From contig OW818693.1 in NCBI GenBank assembly GCA_942493335.1, forward strand, positions 558,001 to 622,000: DNA of 64,000 bases, written 5' to 3'. This document shows positions 35,202-43,727 of this stretch, piece by piece. Both the position numbers and the translations under genes were made by a program. The DNA comes from JAEWSN01 sp942493335. GTDB lineage: Bacteria > Bacillota > Clostridia > DSM-8532. Positions within the stretch are counted from its first letter, which is position 1; the number at the start of each line of letters is the position of its first letter. The notes beneath the pieces are model-generated. The model saw nothing but the letters and a program-made list of their open reading frames with translations. It was not told where the DNA came from and did no database searches.

Positions 35202-36131
35202 TCATTTCTGGTCGGGATTCTGATTGAACCGGCTGTAGTCGGAGTTGACATACGGATTGACAGGCGGTTCCTTTCCCGTGCCGGTTGCTGCATCAGAACC
35301 CGGATACGGGGGAGTCTGGTTGAACTTGGCGTCGTACTCGCGATAGGTCTGTTGTCCATATTCGCGCCACTGTTCGCGGCTCTTCGCTTCATCCCAGCTC
35401 TGTTGCGGTTCCTCCGGACGTTTTGCTTCGGTGTTCTGCTGCCATCCGGGATTGCGTGCCTGCCAGCGTTTGCCGCGATGCGGTTCTCCCGGCTTGTGGA
35501 AGATGCTCAGCAGGCCGAACAGAATGAGGATCGCCGCAAGAACATATTTTCCATACCCGTAGTTGCCGGACAGGAAGGTTCCAAAGAAGGCAAAGAAGGA
35601 AATGCCGCCAAGGATGCCCACCGGAATCAGAAGTCCCCTGCTCTGGTGCTCACCGAAAATGTACAGCAGCATCAGGCCGACAGCGGGGGCCAGGATGAAC
35701 CCGGGCCACAGAAGACCCCAGAGGCCCATCACCGACGACAGGAAGCAGGTGGCGCTGACCGTGCCGAGGATGCCGATCGGAACCAGCAATCCGGGGCTGT
35801 GTTCATTGCTGAACAGGTACAGAAGCAGCAGCCCGAGTGCCGGAGAGGCAATGAAACCGGGCCAGACGTACGCCATCATGTGGAAGGAACTGCCGAACAG
35901 CAAGGTCAGCCCGACTCCGGCGAGGATGCCGCCGGGAACCAGGAGACCGGCTGATGTCGGTCCCTTTGAAAGAAAACCTGCCACAAAGAAAAAGGCGATG
36001 ACAAACAGGACGACCGGTGCGCTGAAACCCCACAACCAACTGAAACTGAAAAGATTGAGATTGTTCAGGATCATCAGGACGCCCAGCACGACAAGGACGA
36101 TCCCCCAGAATGGTTTGCTGTTGCGATTCAT
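35202..36131 (-). CDS. Membrane protein with repeated GLLVP motifs
   Basis: 309 residues from ATG 36131 (GGAGG 8 bases upstream). About eight membrane helices in the first 215 residues, arranged as two or three repeats containing GLLVPGGIL, GLLVPIGIL and GLLIPVGIL, resembling the LiaF-like N-terminal or DUF5668 type membrane modules. The C-terminal 100 residues are hydrophilic, rich in Gln, Glu, Pro, Tyr and Asn, with no recognised domain. Downstream of queA on the same strand (98-base gap), function unknown. Confidence 0.8.
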   Translation of the reverse strand: MNRNSKPFWGIVLVVLGVLMILNNLNLFSFSWLWGFSAPVVLFVIAFFFVAGFLSKGPTSAGLLVPGGILAGVGLTLLFGSSFHMMAYVWPGFIASPALGLLLLYLFSNEHSPGLLVPIGILGTVSATCFLSSVMGLWGLLWPGFILAPAVGLMLLYIFGEHQSRGLLIPVGILGGISFFAFFGTFLSGNYGYGKYVLAAILILFGLLSIFHKPGEPHRGKRWQARNPGWQQNTEAKRPEEPQQSWDEAKSREQWREYGQQTYREYDAKFNQTPPYPGSDAATGTGKEPPVNPYVNSDYSRFNQNPDQK

Positions 36132-36229
36132 AATCAAGACCTCCGTTCCAACTTATGTGCCCAGTATAGCGCGGCATGATGAGGAACGTCTGTCACCGCA
36201 ATTAGAGTTTGATTAGGAAATGATGCCGG

Positions 36230-37366
36230 TTACGGAAGAATGAACATCGCATCGCCAAAGCTGAAAAAGCGGTATTCCCGCAATACGGCTTCGCGGTATG
36301 CGTCCATGACCGTTTCCCTGCCGGCCATCGCGGAAACCAGCATCATGAGGGTGGATTCAGGCAGATGGAGGTTCGTCACGAGTCCGTCGGTCACCAGAAA
36401 ATGATATCCCGGATAGATGAAGATGCGTGTCTCCCCTTCCATGGGCATCAGAAGCGGGGACTCCGAAGGGAGCGCGGTTTCCGGCAACCCGGTCGTCCCG
36501 GCGGGAACTTCCGTCTTCAGGAGCCCGGCCGATCGCGAAGGCATATCCGCCTCCCGAACCCTGGCCGTTTCGGCGGCTACCGTCTCAAGAACACGCACGG
36601 AAGTCGTTCCAACGGCAATGACATGCCCGCCTTCCCGTCTGGTCGCAAGAATGGCGTCGCAGGCTTCCTGTCCGATGGAAAAGGTTTCGGCATGCATGCG
36701 GTGTTCGAGCACGTTTTCGACCTTGACGGGCCGGAAGGTGCCGAGACCGACATGCAGGGTCACTTCCGCTATTCGGACCCCCTTTTCACGTATGGCATCC
36801 AGCAGCGCAGGCGTGAAATGCAGACCGGCCGTAGGCGCTGCGGCAGAACCTTCCAGCCGGGAATAGACCGTCTGATACCTTTCCTTGTCTTCCAGGGAGG
36901 CAGTGATGTAAGGCGGAAGAGGCATCATGCCGACGCGATCGAGCACTTCCTCCCAGATCCCGTCCCATGTGAACCGGACACGCCGATTCCCTTCCTCCAT
37001 CATCCCGAGAACTTCCGCGTTCAGCAAGCCGTTCCCAAAGAGGAAACGGGCGCCGATCCGAGCTTTTCTCCCCGGCTTCACGAGGACTTCCCATTCGTCC
37101 TTTGCCAGGCGTTTCAAGAGCACAAACTCCATCTTTCCGCCGCTGCCTTCCTTCTCGCCGATCAGGCGGGCAGGAATGACGCGTGTATTGTTGATGACCA
37201 GACAGTCTCCCGGTTGCAGCAGGGAGGTGATCTCATGAAAAACACCATGCCGGATGCCGCCGGTATGTCGATCGAGCACCAGAAGCCTGGAGGTGTCCCG
37301 TGGTTCGATCGGGTGCTGTGCGATAAGGTGTTCGGGCAGTTCGTACCAAAAGTCTCTGGTCTGCAT
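36230..37366 (-). CDS. queA: S-adenosylmethionine:tRNA ribosyltransferase-isomerase QueA
   Basis: 378 residues from ATG 37366. It transfers ribose from SAM to preQ1-tRNA, giving epoxyqueuosine. Seen: FWYELPEHLIAQHPIEPRD, VINNTRVIPARLIG, GSAAAPTAGLHFT, HVGLGTFRPV, YPGYHFLVTDGLVTNLHLPEST. Family length is about 342; the excess is a hydrophilic insertion around residues 278-315 (MPSRSAGLLKTEVPAGTTG onward) between VAAETARV and the conserved GETRIFIYPGY. Confidence 0.96.
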   Translation of the reverse strand: MQTRDFWYELPEHLIAQHPIEPRDTSRLLVLDRHTGGIRHGVFHEITSLLQPGDCLVINNTRVIPARLIGEKEGSGGKMEFVLLKRLAKDEWEVLVKPGRKARIGARFLFGNGLLNAEVLGMMEEGNRRVRFTWDGIWEEVLDRVGMMPLPPYITASLEDKERYQTVYSRLEGSAAAPTAGLHFTPALLDAIREKGVRIAEVTLHVGLGTFRPVKVENVLEHRMHAETFSIGQEACDAILATRREGGHVIAVGTTSVRVLETVAAETARVREADMPSRSAGLLKTEVPAGTTGLPETALPSESPLLMPMEGETRIFIYPGYHFLVTDGLVTNLHLPESTLMMLVSAMAGRETVMDAYREAVLREYRFFSFGDAMFILP

Positions 37367-37454
37367 GATTCCCCCATGTATTTTTGTTCCGGTTCCATGA
37401 TTGTCTTCTTGTCTTCGCAGTTGTATGGATATCCTGCGTGAAACACATTCCTTC

Positions 37455-37483
37455 ATCATACCTGATTTGTTCCGCAGCCTCAA
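37455..37483 (-). promoter_or_regulatory. Probable queA promoter
   Basis: Minus-strand TTGAGG (37478-37483) and TATGAT (37455-37460), 17-base spacer, 89 bases before the queA ATG. The region 37367-37669 between the two divergent starts holds no gene. Confidence 0.6.
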
Positions 37484-37555
37484 TAGAATGGGAACTCACA
37501 GATTCAATTGAGACTTAGTGGGCATGCCGATATTTCGTAAACGTTTTGATTCTAC

Positions 37556-37573
37556 GTTTGAATATAATCAAAC
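37556..37573. promoter_or_regulatory. Inverted repeat, possible operator of the DUF2087 pair
   Basis: GTTTGA, six bases ATATAA, then TCAAAC, ending 5 bases before the -35 box of the plus-strand promoter. Confidence 0.4.
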
Positions 37574-37578
37574 AAGAA

Positions 37579-37607
37579 TTGACTTGCGCGCTTTCTACCG
37601 ATATGAT
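37579..37607 (+). promoter_or_regulatory. Promoter of the DUF2087 gene pair
   Basis: TTGACT (37579-37584) and TATGAT (37602-37607) with a 17-base spacer; both are close to consensus. Transcription would start near 37614, 56 bases before the ATG at 37670. Confidence 0.75.
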
Positions 37608-37669
37608 GGGAGCAGATCGATGGATGGGAATGCATGCGTTCCATTCCATCCTGGAGAGGAGAACGCCAT

Positions 37670-37939
37670 ATGGAAAAGAATCTGACGAATTTTCTGGATG
37701 CCGACGGAAAGCTGAAAGTGTTTCCTTCGAAACAGAAGGATCGGCTCATGGTGTTGAAGCATCTCGCCACCCGTTTCGAATCCGGTCGGAAATACACAGA
37801 ATTCGAAGTCAACGACATCATTGACCGCGCCCATACCTTTCAGGATCGCTGCCTGCTTCGACGCGAGCTTTACAACAATCATCTGCTGGGGCGGGAACGG
37901 AATGGGTCCGCCTACTGGTTAGAGGAGGTCACCGAATGA
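37670..37939 (+). CDS. Small DUF2087 domain protein
   Basis: 89 residues from ATG 37670 with AGGAG 8 bases upstream. The whole protein is one DUF2087 domain: KDRLMVLKHLATRFESGRKYTE, then FEVNDIIDRAH, then RRELYNNHLLGRERNGSAYWL. This domain is found alone or at the C-terminus of regulators in Bacillota and is presumed to bind nucleic acid, but the function is not established. The stop overlaps the next start as ATGA, and the next gene carries a second copy of the same domain. Confidence 0.88.
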   Translation: MEKNLTNFLDADGKLKVFPSKQKDRLMVLKHLATRFESGRKYTEFEVNDIIDRAHTFQDRCLLRRELYNNHLLGRERNGSAYWLEEVTE

Positions 37940-38742
37940 CAACCGGCAAGGAACAAAATGCAGACGAACCCATCATCTTCAATGACAGCCTCTTCTTCTC
38001 CGCTTCACCGGAGGAGCTTGCGGAAGGAATCCGGATCGACAGGGAAACCGGTGTCCACACCTGCCTGATCTGCTACGCAACCTTTGAGGAAGGCCGCGTC
38101 TATGAAATGGACGGATGCCTCTTCCAGCCGGAACGCGCCGCAAGAGAGCATGTGGCATCGGCACACGGTTCGACGGAAGAATGGCTGACCGGCCTGGACA
38201 AACGCCTGACCGGGTTGACCGATACACAGCGCCTGCTGTTCACCTGCATGATGGAAGGGCTGGATGACAAGGAGACCGCGGCGCGTATGGGCATCACGAC
38301 CTCCACGGTCCGCAACCACCGGTTCCAGATGCGGGAGCGGGAGCGCCAGGCCAGAGTTTTTCTGGCCCTGATGACACTCATGGAGCGCACGCCGGCAAAA
38401 CGAAAACCCCAAGAGGAGCTCATGGCAGTAAAACGGAGCGCCGTCATGGTGGACGAACGCTACGCCATCACACAGAAGGAATTCGAAGACATCATCCGGA
38501 AATACTTCCCGGACGGTCCGGATGGGGCACTGACCGAGTTTCCGGTCAAGGAAAAGCGCAAGCTGGCCATTCTCACGCAGTTGTCCCACCGCTTTGAGCC
38601 CGGCATCCGGTACACGGAAAAACAGGTGACGGAGATTCTGAAGGCGGCAAATCCGGATCATGCCACGCTTCGCCGTTACCTCATCGAATATGGATTCATG
38701 GACCGCGAGCGGGATTGCAGCGCCTATTGGCTCAAATCCTGA
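37936..38742 (+). CDS. Regulator-like protein: zinc finger-like N-terminus, HTH, DUF2087
   Basis: 268 residues. N-terminal part (about 38-80) has CLICYATF and, later, AAREHVASAH, a possible C2H2-like metal site. Residues about 90-125 form a LuxR-type helix-turn-helix (TDTQRLLFTCMMEGLDDKET then TSTVRNHRFQMRERE). Residues about 180-268 form a DUF2087 domain homologous to the preceding 89-residue protein (KRKLAILTQLSHRFEPGIRYTE, then FMDRERDCSAYWLKS). Likely a transcription regulator; the two proteins may act together or compete. Cytoplasmic. Followed by a strong terminator. Confidence 0.85.
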   Translation: MTTGKEQNADEPIIFNDSLFFSASPEELAEGIRIDRETGVHTCLICYATFEEGRVYEMDGCLFQPERAAREHVASAHGSTEEWLTGLDKRLTGLTDTQRLLFTCMMEGLDDKETAARMGITTSTVRNHRFQMRERERQARVFLALMTLMERTPAKRKPQEELMAVKRSAVMVDERYAITQKEFEDIIRKYFPDGPDGALTEFPVKEKRKLAILTQLSHRFEPGIRYTEKQVTEILKAANPDHATLRRYLIEYGFMDRERDCSAYWLKS

Positions 38743-38761
38743 ATATCCGCCTTCCATGGGA

Positions 38762-38810
38762 AAAGCCGGTTCCATGCGCATTTTCTGCGGCATGGAACCG
38801 GCTTTCGTCC
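38762..38810 (+). terminator. Terminator after the DUF2087 pair
   Basis: Perfect 16-bp stem (38762-38777 with 38790-38805, AAAGCCGGTTCCATGC type) and 12-base loop, followed by TTTC and a pyrimidine-rich tract. Confidence 0.9.
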
Positions 38811-38891
38811 TATCTCGTTATCGTTTCATTTCGAGGTTCATGCAAGCATCATGTCGAGGATCATACGGTGCTTGAAACGGGCTTCAGGTAT

Positions 38892-40394
38892 TCAGGCCTT
38901 GGCAAGCCGGATCATGTTCCAGGAACATTTCGGCAGTTCCGCCGACAGAATCCCGTTTTCAAAAGCTGCCTTTCCGGCGGCAGGCTTCACCCGGTCCGGC
39001 TGATCCTTCGTGTTGAAGGCATGAATGTCATCGTTGGCCAATACGCTGTGTTCAACCACCCGCATCGGCCCGAAGCCTCTCAGTTCCGTTTCAAAAACGA
39101 CGGATTCCGACAGATCCCGATTGACCACGAACACTGTCACTTCTCCGGTTTCATCGTTACGAACGGTGACAGCATCCACAACCGGAACGTCCGTGAATTC
39201 CTTCGTATCGGAGAGAGGTGCACGCAGGATGCCCTGCATGACCGTTCCGCGCCCATACCGGGAAGCCTGCAGGAAAGGCCAGTAAATGCTCTGCACCCAG
39301 GCTGCGCCTCCCTTTTCCGTCATGATCGGTGCGATTACGTTGACGAGTTGTGCAAGGCAGCCGATCTTCACACGATCCGCGTTTTTCAACAGCGTGATGA
39401 GCATCAGGCCGACCACGACCGCATCCTCGTGCGTGTAGACATCCTCGAGCATGGGTGGCGCCTGTGTCCAGGAAGGAAGCTCCGCATCCTGCTGGTTCGA
39501 GTGGAACCAGACATTCCATTCGTCAAAACTCAGTTGGACCTTTTTCTTTGCATGCTTTTTCCCTTGAATGGAGTCGCTCATGGCTGCCACGGACTTGATG
39601 AAGGCATCCATGTCCATGGACCGTGCAAGGAAGTTGGCGGTATCGCCGTCGCGGTTGCCATAATAGGTATGAAGGGAAATGTAGTCGATATCCTGATAGC
39701 ATTCGTCCAGAACCGCGAGCTCGTAGTCGCCGAAAGTGGACATGCCGCTGTTGGAACTGCCGCATGCAACCAGTTCGATGGAGGGATCCACCCACTTCAT
39801 GACCTTTGCCGCCTCATGGGCGGTACGGGCATATTCCTTCGCGCTTTTGTGCCCGATTTGCCAGGGACCGTCCATTTCGTTGCCAAGGCACCAGAGCTTT
39901 ACATTGTGCGGATTGGCCCATCCATGGGATTTACGCAGATCGGAAAGGGCCGATCCACCCGGATGATTGCAATACTCCACCAGCTGGCGGGCTTCCTCCG
40001 GGCCGCGGGTTCCAAGGTTGACCGCCATCATCGGCGCTGTGCCGGCGGCTTTGCACCAATCCATGAATTCATTGGTTCCGAAGGTGTTGTCCTCGATGGA
40101 TCTCCAGGCCTGTTCCAGCCTGCGGGGCCGCTGGCTCACAGGACCTACGCCGTCTTCCCAGTTGTAGCCGGAAACAAAGTTGCCGCCTGGATACCGGACG
40201 ATCGGCACATCGATGTCCTTGATCAGTTTCAGGACATCCTTCCGGAACCCCTTTTCATCCGCCGTGGGATGGCCAGGTTCATAGATGCCCTGATAGACGG
40301 CACGGCCCAGATGCTCGATGAAGGAGCCGAACAGACGCGGATCCACGGCGGAGAGGGCGAAATCTGTCTCAACGATCAGTCTGGCTTTTTTCAT
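38892..40394 (-). CDS. Alpha-L-arabinofuranosidase, glycoside hydrolase family 51
   Basis: 500 residues from ATG 40394 (AGGTGG upstream); no signal peptide, so it acts in the cytoplasm on imported arabino-oligosaccharides. Seen: FGSFIEHLGRAVYQGIYEPG at the start, PIVRYPGGNFVSGYNWEDGV, acid/base Glu173 in LGNEMDG, nucleophile Glu292 in SFDEWNVW, and the C-terminal jelly-roll. Transcribed divergently from an ArsR-type regulator; both are flanked by the same palindromic site. No sugar transporter is in the window, so the source of substrate is unknown. Confidence 0.95.
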   Translation of the reverse strand: MKKARLIVETDFALSAVDPRLFGSFIEHLGRAVYQGIYEPGHPTADEKGFRKDVLKLIKDIDVPIVRYPGGNFVSGYNWEDGVGPVSQRPRRLEQAWRSIEDNTFGTNEFMDWCKAAGTAPMMAVNLGTRGPEEARQLVEYCNHPGGSALSDLRKSHGWANPHNVKLWCLGNEMDGPWQIGHKSAKEYARTAHEAAKVMKWVDPSIELVACGSSNSGMSTFGDYELAVLDECYQDIDYISLHTYYGNRDGDTANFLARSMDMDAFIKSVAAMSDSIQGKKHAKKKVQLSFDEWNVWFHSNQQDAELPSWTQAPPMLEDVYTHEDAVVVGLMLITLLKNADRVKIGCLAQLVNVIAPIMTEKGGAAWVQSIYWPFLQASRYGRGTVMQGILRAPLSDTKEFTDVPVVDAVTVRNDETGEVTVFVVNRDLSESVVFETELRGFGPMRVVEHSVLANDDIHAFNTKDQPDRVKPAAGKAAFENGILSAELPKCSWNMIRLAKA

Positions 40395-40403
40395 AGGCCA
40401 CCT

Positions 40404-40427
40404 CGTATGAATGTTTTTATTCATCCG
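40404..40427. promoter_or_regulatory. Operator site 1, arabinofuranosidase leader
   Basis: CGTATGAAT, six bases, ATTCATCCG: an almost perfect 24-bp palindrome between the predicted start of the arabinofuranosidase transcript and its ATG. Shares the 13-mer TTTTATTCATCCG with site 2. Confidence 0.65.
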
Positions 40428-40447
40428 CTTCACGGATTGATACCCAC

Positions 40448-40477
40448 ATCATACCGCTGGAATAAATGGACCGTCAA
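40448..40477 (-). promoter_or_regulatory. Promoter of the arabinofuranosidase gene
   Basis: Minus-strand TTGACG (40472-40477) and TATGAT (40448-40453), 18-base spacer. Confidence 0.65.
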
Positions 40478-40507
40478 CGGAGAAACGCTCTGTTTCATGA
40501 GAAATGA

Positions 40508-40536
40508 TTGACTTATTTTCATACCGGATTTATGAT
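40508..40536 (+). promoter_or_regulatory. Promoter of the ArsR-type regulator
   Basis: TTGACT (40508-40513) and TATGAT (40531-40536) with a 17-base spacer. The -10 box lies inside operator site 2. Confidence 0.7.
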
Positions 40537-40548
40537 TTTATTCATCCG
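40525..40548. promoter_or_regulatory. Operator site 2, overlapping the regulator promoter
   Basis: CGGATTTAT, six bases, ATTCATCCG: same 9-6-9 geometry and same right arm as site 1. It covers the -10 box of the regulator promoter, which suggests autorepression. Confidence 0.65.
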
Positions 40549-40583
40549 TTGTCAAGCGCTATCCGTACCCGCATGGAGGCCCT

Positions 40584-41495
40584 ATGGAACGCAACCCAGT
40601 CTTTCCGCTCGGTCCGGACGCACTTCCCCTGCTCGAAGCGCTGGCAAGCGAAACCCGGATGAACATCATCTCCCTGCTCGCTTCAGGCCCGCGAAACGTC
40701 AAGGAACTTGCAGGAGATCTTGGTTTGTCCAGCGCCATCCTGGTCCAGCATCTGAACAAGCTGGAAAAGGGCGGCGTCATCCAAACGGAAAAAACATCGT
40801 ATCGCGGAGTGGTCCAGCGACGCTGCACACTGGCGCTGGATTCCGCCGAACTGGTCTTCCCCTTTGCCCGCGAATCCCAGGAACGCTGCCATCGCATTTC
40901 GGTTCCCATCGGACAGTTTTCGGATTGTCGGATCGAGCCGACTTGCGGGCTTGCCACGACAGAAAGGGTCATCGGCGTATTCGACGACCCCAGATGGTTC
41001 CTCGACCCGGGCCGTGTGAACGCGGCCATCCTCTGGTTCAGTCGGGGCTATGTGGAATACAGAATACCCAACTTTCTTGGGCGAAGCCAGCAGCCGGTCG
41101 CCCTGGAAATCTCCATGGAACTCGGCTCCGAGGCACCCGGTGTGAACAGCGACTGGCCAAGTGACATCCATTTTTCCTTCAATGGCAAGCCGCTTGGTTT
41201 CTGGACCTGCCCCGGCGACTTCGCGGATCGGCGAGGCCGCTACACCCCGCCCTGGTGGTCTTCCGGTGTCGGCCAATATGGCATGCTGAAGATCCTCCGG
41301 TTTACGCCGGAAGGCGGATGGATTGACGGACAACCGCTGCCCGTCTCCCTCACCGACCTCGATATCCGGCGCAAGGACTGGGTATTCCGCATTTCAGTCC
41401 CGGACGACGCACGGAATGTCGGCGGCGCCACCCTGTATGGAAAAGGATTCGGCAATCATCCGCTCGATCTGGAATTCAAGCTGTTTTATGCATGA
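40584..41495 (+). CDS. ArsR-type winged-helix regulator beside GH51
   Basis: 303 residues; a GGAGG site precedes ATG. Residues about 15-75 form a winged helix of ArsR type (LLEALASETRMNIISLLASG, VKELAGDLGLSSAILVQHLN). The remaining 220 residues are a beta-rich domain of the kind found in longer ArsR-like regulators near sugar hydrolases in Bacillota; its ligand is not known. Divergent from the arabinofuranosidase, so probably its repressor and its own. No arsenic-type metal cysteine motif is seen. The gene ends 22 bases from the convergent zinc-ribbon gene. Confidence 0.85.
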   Translation: MERNPVFPLGPDALPLLEALASETRMNIISLLASGPRNVKELAGDLGLSSAILVQHLNKLEKGGVIQTEKTSYRGVVQRRCTLALDSAELVFPFARESQERCHRISVPIGQFSDCRIEPTCGLATTERVIGVFDDPRWFLDPGRVNAAILWFSRGYVEYRIPNFLGRSQQPVALEISMELGSEAPGVNSDWPSDIHFSFNGKPLGFWTCPGDFADRRGRYTPPWWSSGVGQYGMLKILRFTPEGGWIDGQPLPVSLTDLDIRRKDWVFRISVPDDARNVGGATLYGKGFGNHPLDLEFKLFYA

Positions 41496-41517
41496 AATTC
41501 CATGAAAGCCTGCCGTT

Positions 41518-42129
41518 TTACTCAAAAGACATGCTGCAATGCCCGCAGCGCCCCTTTCGGGTGTTGGCGTGTCCGCAATTCGGACAGATGTACCGTTCCG
41601 GCTGTGACATCTCTCCGAGCGTCGCACCGGTCATCATCAGGACCAGCAGGATGATCGCGACAGGAAGGAAAAGAAACAAGGCTCCGAACCAGAAGGCCAG
41701 CACGACCACCTGCAGCAGCGGAAAATAGATCACCCGCCACTTGACCTTCACCAGATAATGGATCAAAATCGGCAATGCCGCCACAAAAGGCGTGATGTCG
41801 ATACTCCGGTTCCCAAAAATGTTTGAAGTTCCGCAATAGACAATCATGAACAGATACAAAAGCAAGTGCCACCAAGGCATCACCTTGAAATCGTACGCAT
41901 TGAAATGGGCGAGGATCTTCCAGACCGGCCATCCAACGATCTTGAAATACACCCACGCAACGCCGGCATACAGGCCAAGCCAGAAAGCGGCGATTAAAGC
42001 ATTCTGCCACCATGTATCCCCTGCCCCCCAGTGAAGGAAATCCGGGGAAAGACGGACCAGCAGATCATACAGGACGAAATTCCAAATATCCATCATCTTC
42101 TGGAACACGAGCTTGATGAAATTGAACAT
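41518..42129 (-). CDS. Membrane protein with C-terminal zinc ribbon
   Basis: 203 residues from ATG 42129 (AAAGGAG upstream). About four to five membrane helices (roughly 45-65, 90-110, 115-130 and 140-175), then a C-terminal zinc ribbon (CPNCGHANTRKGRCGHC). Resembles small membrane proteins such as YIP1-like or DUF5684 modules, but was not securely assigned. Last gene of the 42-52 kb cluster; 20 bases follow the stop of the previous gene. Confidence 0.8.
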   Translation of the reverse strand: MFNFIKLVFQKMMDIWNFVLYDLLVRLSPDFLHWGAGDTWWQNALIAAFWLGLYAGVAWVYFKIVGWPVWKILAHFNAYDFKVMPWWHLLLYLFMIVYCGTSNIFGNRSIDITPFVAALPILIHYLVKVKWRVIYFPLLQVVVLAFWFGALFLFLPVAIILLVLMMTGATLGEMSQPERYICPNCGHANTRKGRCGHCSMSFE

Positions 42130-42149
42130 GATGCTCCTTTCGCTTGCGC

Positions 42150-43727
42150 CTATTCCGGACCAACACCCTGACTGGTGTCCTTGTCCTTCCAGGCTCCCCA
42201 TACCTTCGCAGCCTTGGCCATTGCGTCGTCATATTGGCCGGTGACAACCGGAATCATGCCATCCTGTTCCGTGAGGGTGAGACGCTTGCCGGTAGAAAAA
42301 TTCGCCGCCTCATTGAAGGTCAGCAGGAAGTCGCCGCAAACCCGCTCGATCTCCTCATGTGCCGCCAGGAGATCCTTGGATTCCGAATCGGCCTTCTGGT
42401 CGGCCGGTTCGTCAGCCCCGGTCGTTCCGTTCTTTCTACGCACCGCTTCCTGCAGATCCTTTCGGATCATGTCCGCGATTTCACTTTCTTCCGCTTCCGG
42501 TCCCATGAATGTTTCAGTGAATCGAGCCGGATCCCTGATCGGCGCGAGGGCATAAACGCCATACTGTGTCAGCGGGTAGACAAGCGTATCTCCCGAGTGT
42601 CCCAGTATGCCTGTTTGTCCCTCATAACCCTGCAGCACTTCCGTCACGCCTGTCTTCAGGTTTGTATGGCGAACGATCAGGCAGGTGTCCAGCAGATCGT
42701 GAAGACTGAAGAACTCACTGCCTGCGACAAGACCGCCAATCAGCCGATCCATGCCGTTTGTCCGGTGATCCGCCAGCACTTCCGTCGTGCCCGCCGTCAG
42801 ATCGGTCCGGTACAGGTTGGAGGTCAAGTAGCGATTGCCGCCTGCCTTCACGCCCAGATAATAGAGAGATCCCTGTGAAATGGCAAAGGGCGGCAACATG
42901 GCCTCCATGGACACCGGCATGTCCGTGACAGGCAAAATCCGAGGAAGGCCGCCTTGTTTCGGATCGTATATCGCGAGATTTCCGGAATCGACAGGGAGCA
43001 GGTAAATGCAGCCATCTTTCGCTGTGAGATAGGACTGCGGCATCAGAAACAGAAACTCCGCCTTCCCGCCCGACAAAGGGATACGGAAGTACCCGGTGTC
43101 GGATTCATGATCCAGCGGTGTCACACCGTAATAAAGCATGTCATCAAGAACGGCAAAACTTTTCAATTGCATGAGAATGCCTTCTATGCCTACCTTGCCG
43201 AAATCCGGCAGAGTGATGACCTTTTCCAAGCCGGTCAGCGCATCGTCAACTCGTACAAGCGAAGTGCCATGGATGAAATACAGGTATCCATCCACAAGCT
43301 GGACATTCATCGCACAGTCCAACACCAGCGCTTCGTCGCCGGCGGTGGATTCCGAAGCAACACCGGCAGGCGCAGCCCCGTTGCTCGAGGGTGTTTCGGA
43401 CATTTCTCCGGAAACAGCCGAACCCGCAGAAGCCCTGGCGGTGGATGGCTCACCCCTGGTTGATCGACCCGAGGCAGAACCCGCTTCCGCAGCCGGTCTC
43501 TCGTCATTGAAGGCTGCAAGCAGCCTGTCAAATGCGCCGGTTTTCCAAACGAGGAGCATCATGGCAACGACAGCCAGCATCAGGACGATCCACTTGCCGG
43601 AACGATTGCGCTTTCGCGTTTTGGGTCCTGTTTCCGCAACCTGCATGGCTGACTGCAGGGAGAAGCCACAGCCTGCACAAAAGCGTGCAACATCCGGAAG
43701 ACTTTTGCCGCACTTCGGACAGATCAT
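42150..43727 (-). CDS. Zinc-ribbon, single-helix protein with propeller-like domain (ATGA-linked)
   Basis: 525 residues. N-terminal zinc ribbon (CPKCGKSLPDVARFCAGCG), basic segment, membrane helix (about 45-62), a Ser/Ala/Glu-rich spacer, and a region of about 300 residues with repeated short strands (DGYLYFIHGTSLVRVD, DDMLYYGVTPLD, DGCIYLLPVDSGNLAIYD, GSLYYLGVKAGG), the pattern of DUF5050-type propellers. A helical C-terminal part follows. The start overlaps the stop of the preceding zinc-ribbon gene. Function unknown; the zinc ribbon should be inside and the propeller outside the cell. Confidence 0.8.
   Translation of the reverse strand: MICPKCGKSLPDVARFCAGCGFSLQSAMQVAETGPKTRKRNRSGKWIVLMLAVVAMMLLVWKTGAFDRLLAAFNDERPAAEAGSASGRSTRGEPSTARASAGSAVSGEMSETPSSNGAAPAGVASESTAGDEALVLDCAMNVQLVDGYLYFIHGTSLVRVDDALTGLEKVITLPDFGKVGIEGILMQLKSFAVLDDMLYYGVTPLDHESDTGYFRIPLSGGKAEFLFLMPQSYLTAKDGCIYLLPVDSGNLAIYDPKQGGLPRILPVTDMPVSMEAMLPPFAISQGSLYYLGVKAGGNRYLTSNLYRTDLTAGTTEVLADHRTNGMDRLIGGLVAGSEFFSLHDLLDTCLIVRHTNLKTGVTEVLQGYEGQTGILGHSGDTLVYPLTQYGVYALAPIRDPARFTETFMGPEAEESEIADMIRKDLQEAVRRKNGTTGADEPADQKADSESKDLLAAHEEIERVCGDFLLTFNEAANFSTGKRLTLTEQDGMIPVVTGQYDDAMAKAAKVWGAWKDKDTSQGVGPE

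Noticed and set aside
38715..40511. 598-codon plus-strand reading frame
   Set aside because: It is antisense to the arabinofuranosidase gene with clear catalytic motifs; no ribosome site and an Arg/His/Gly-rich product typical of a shadow frame in GC-rich DNA.
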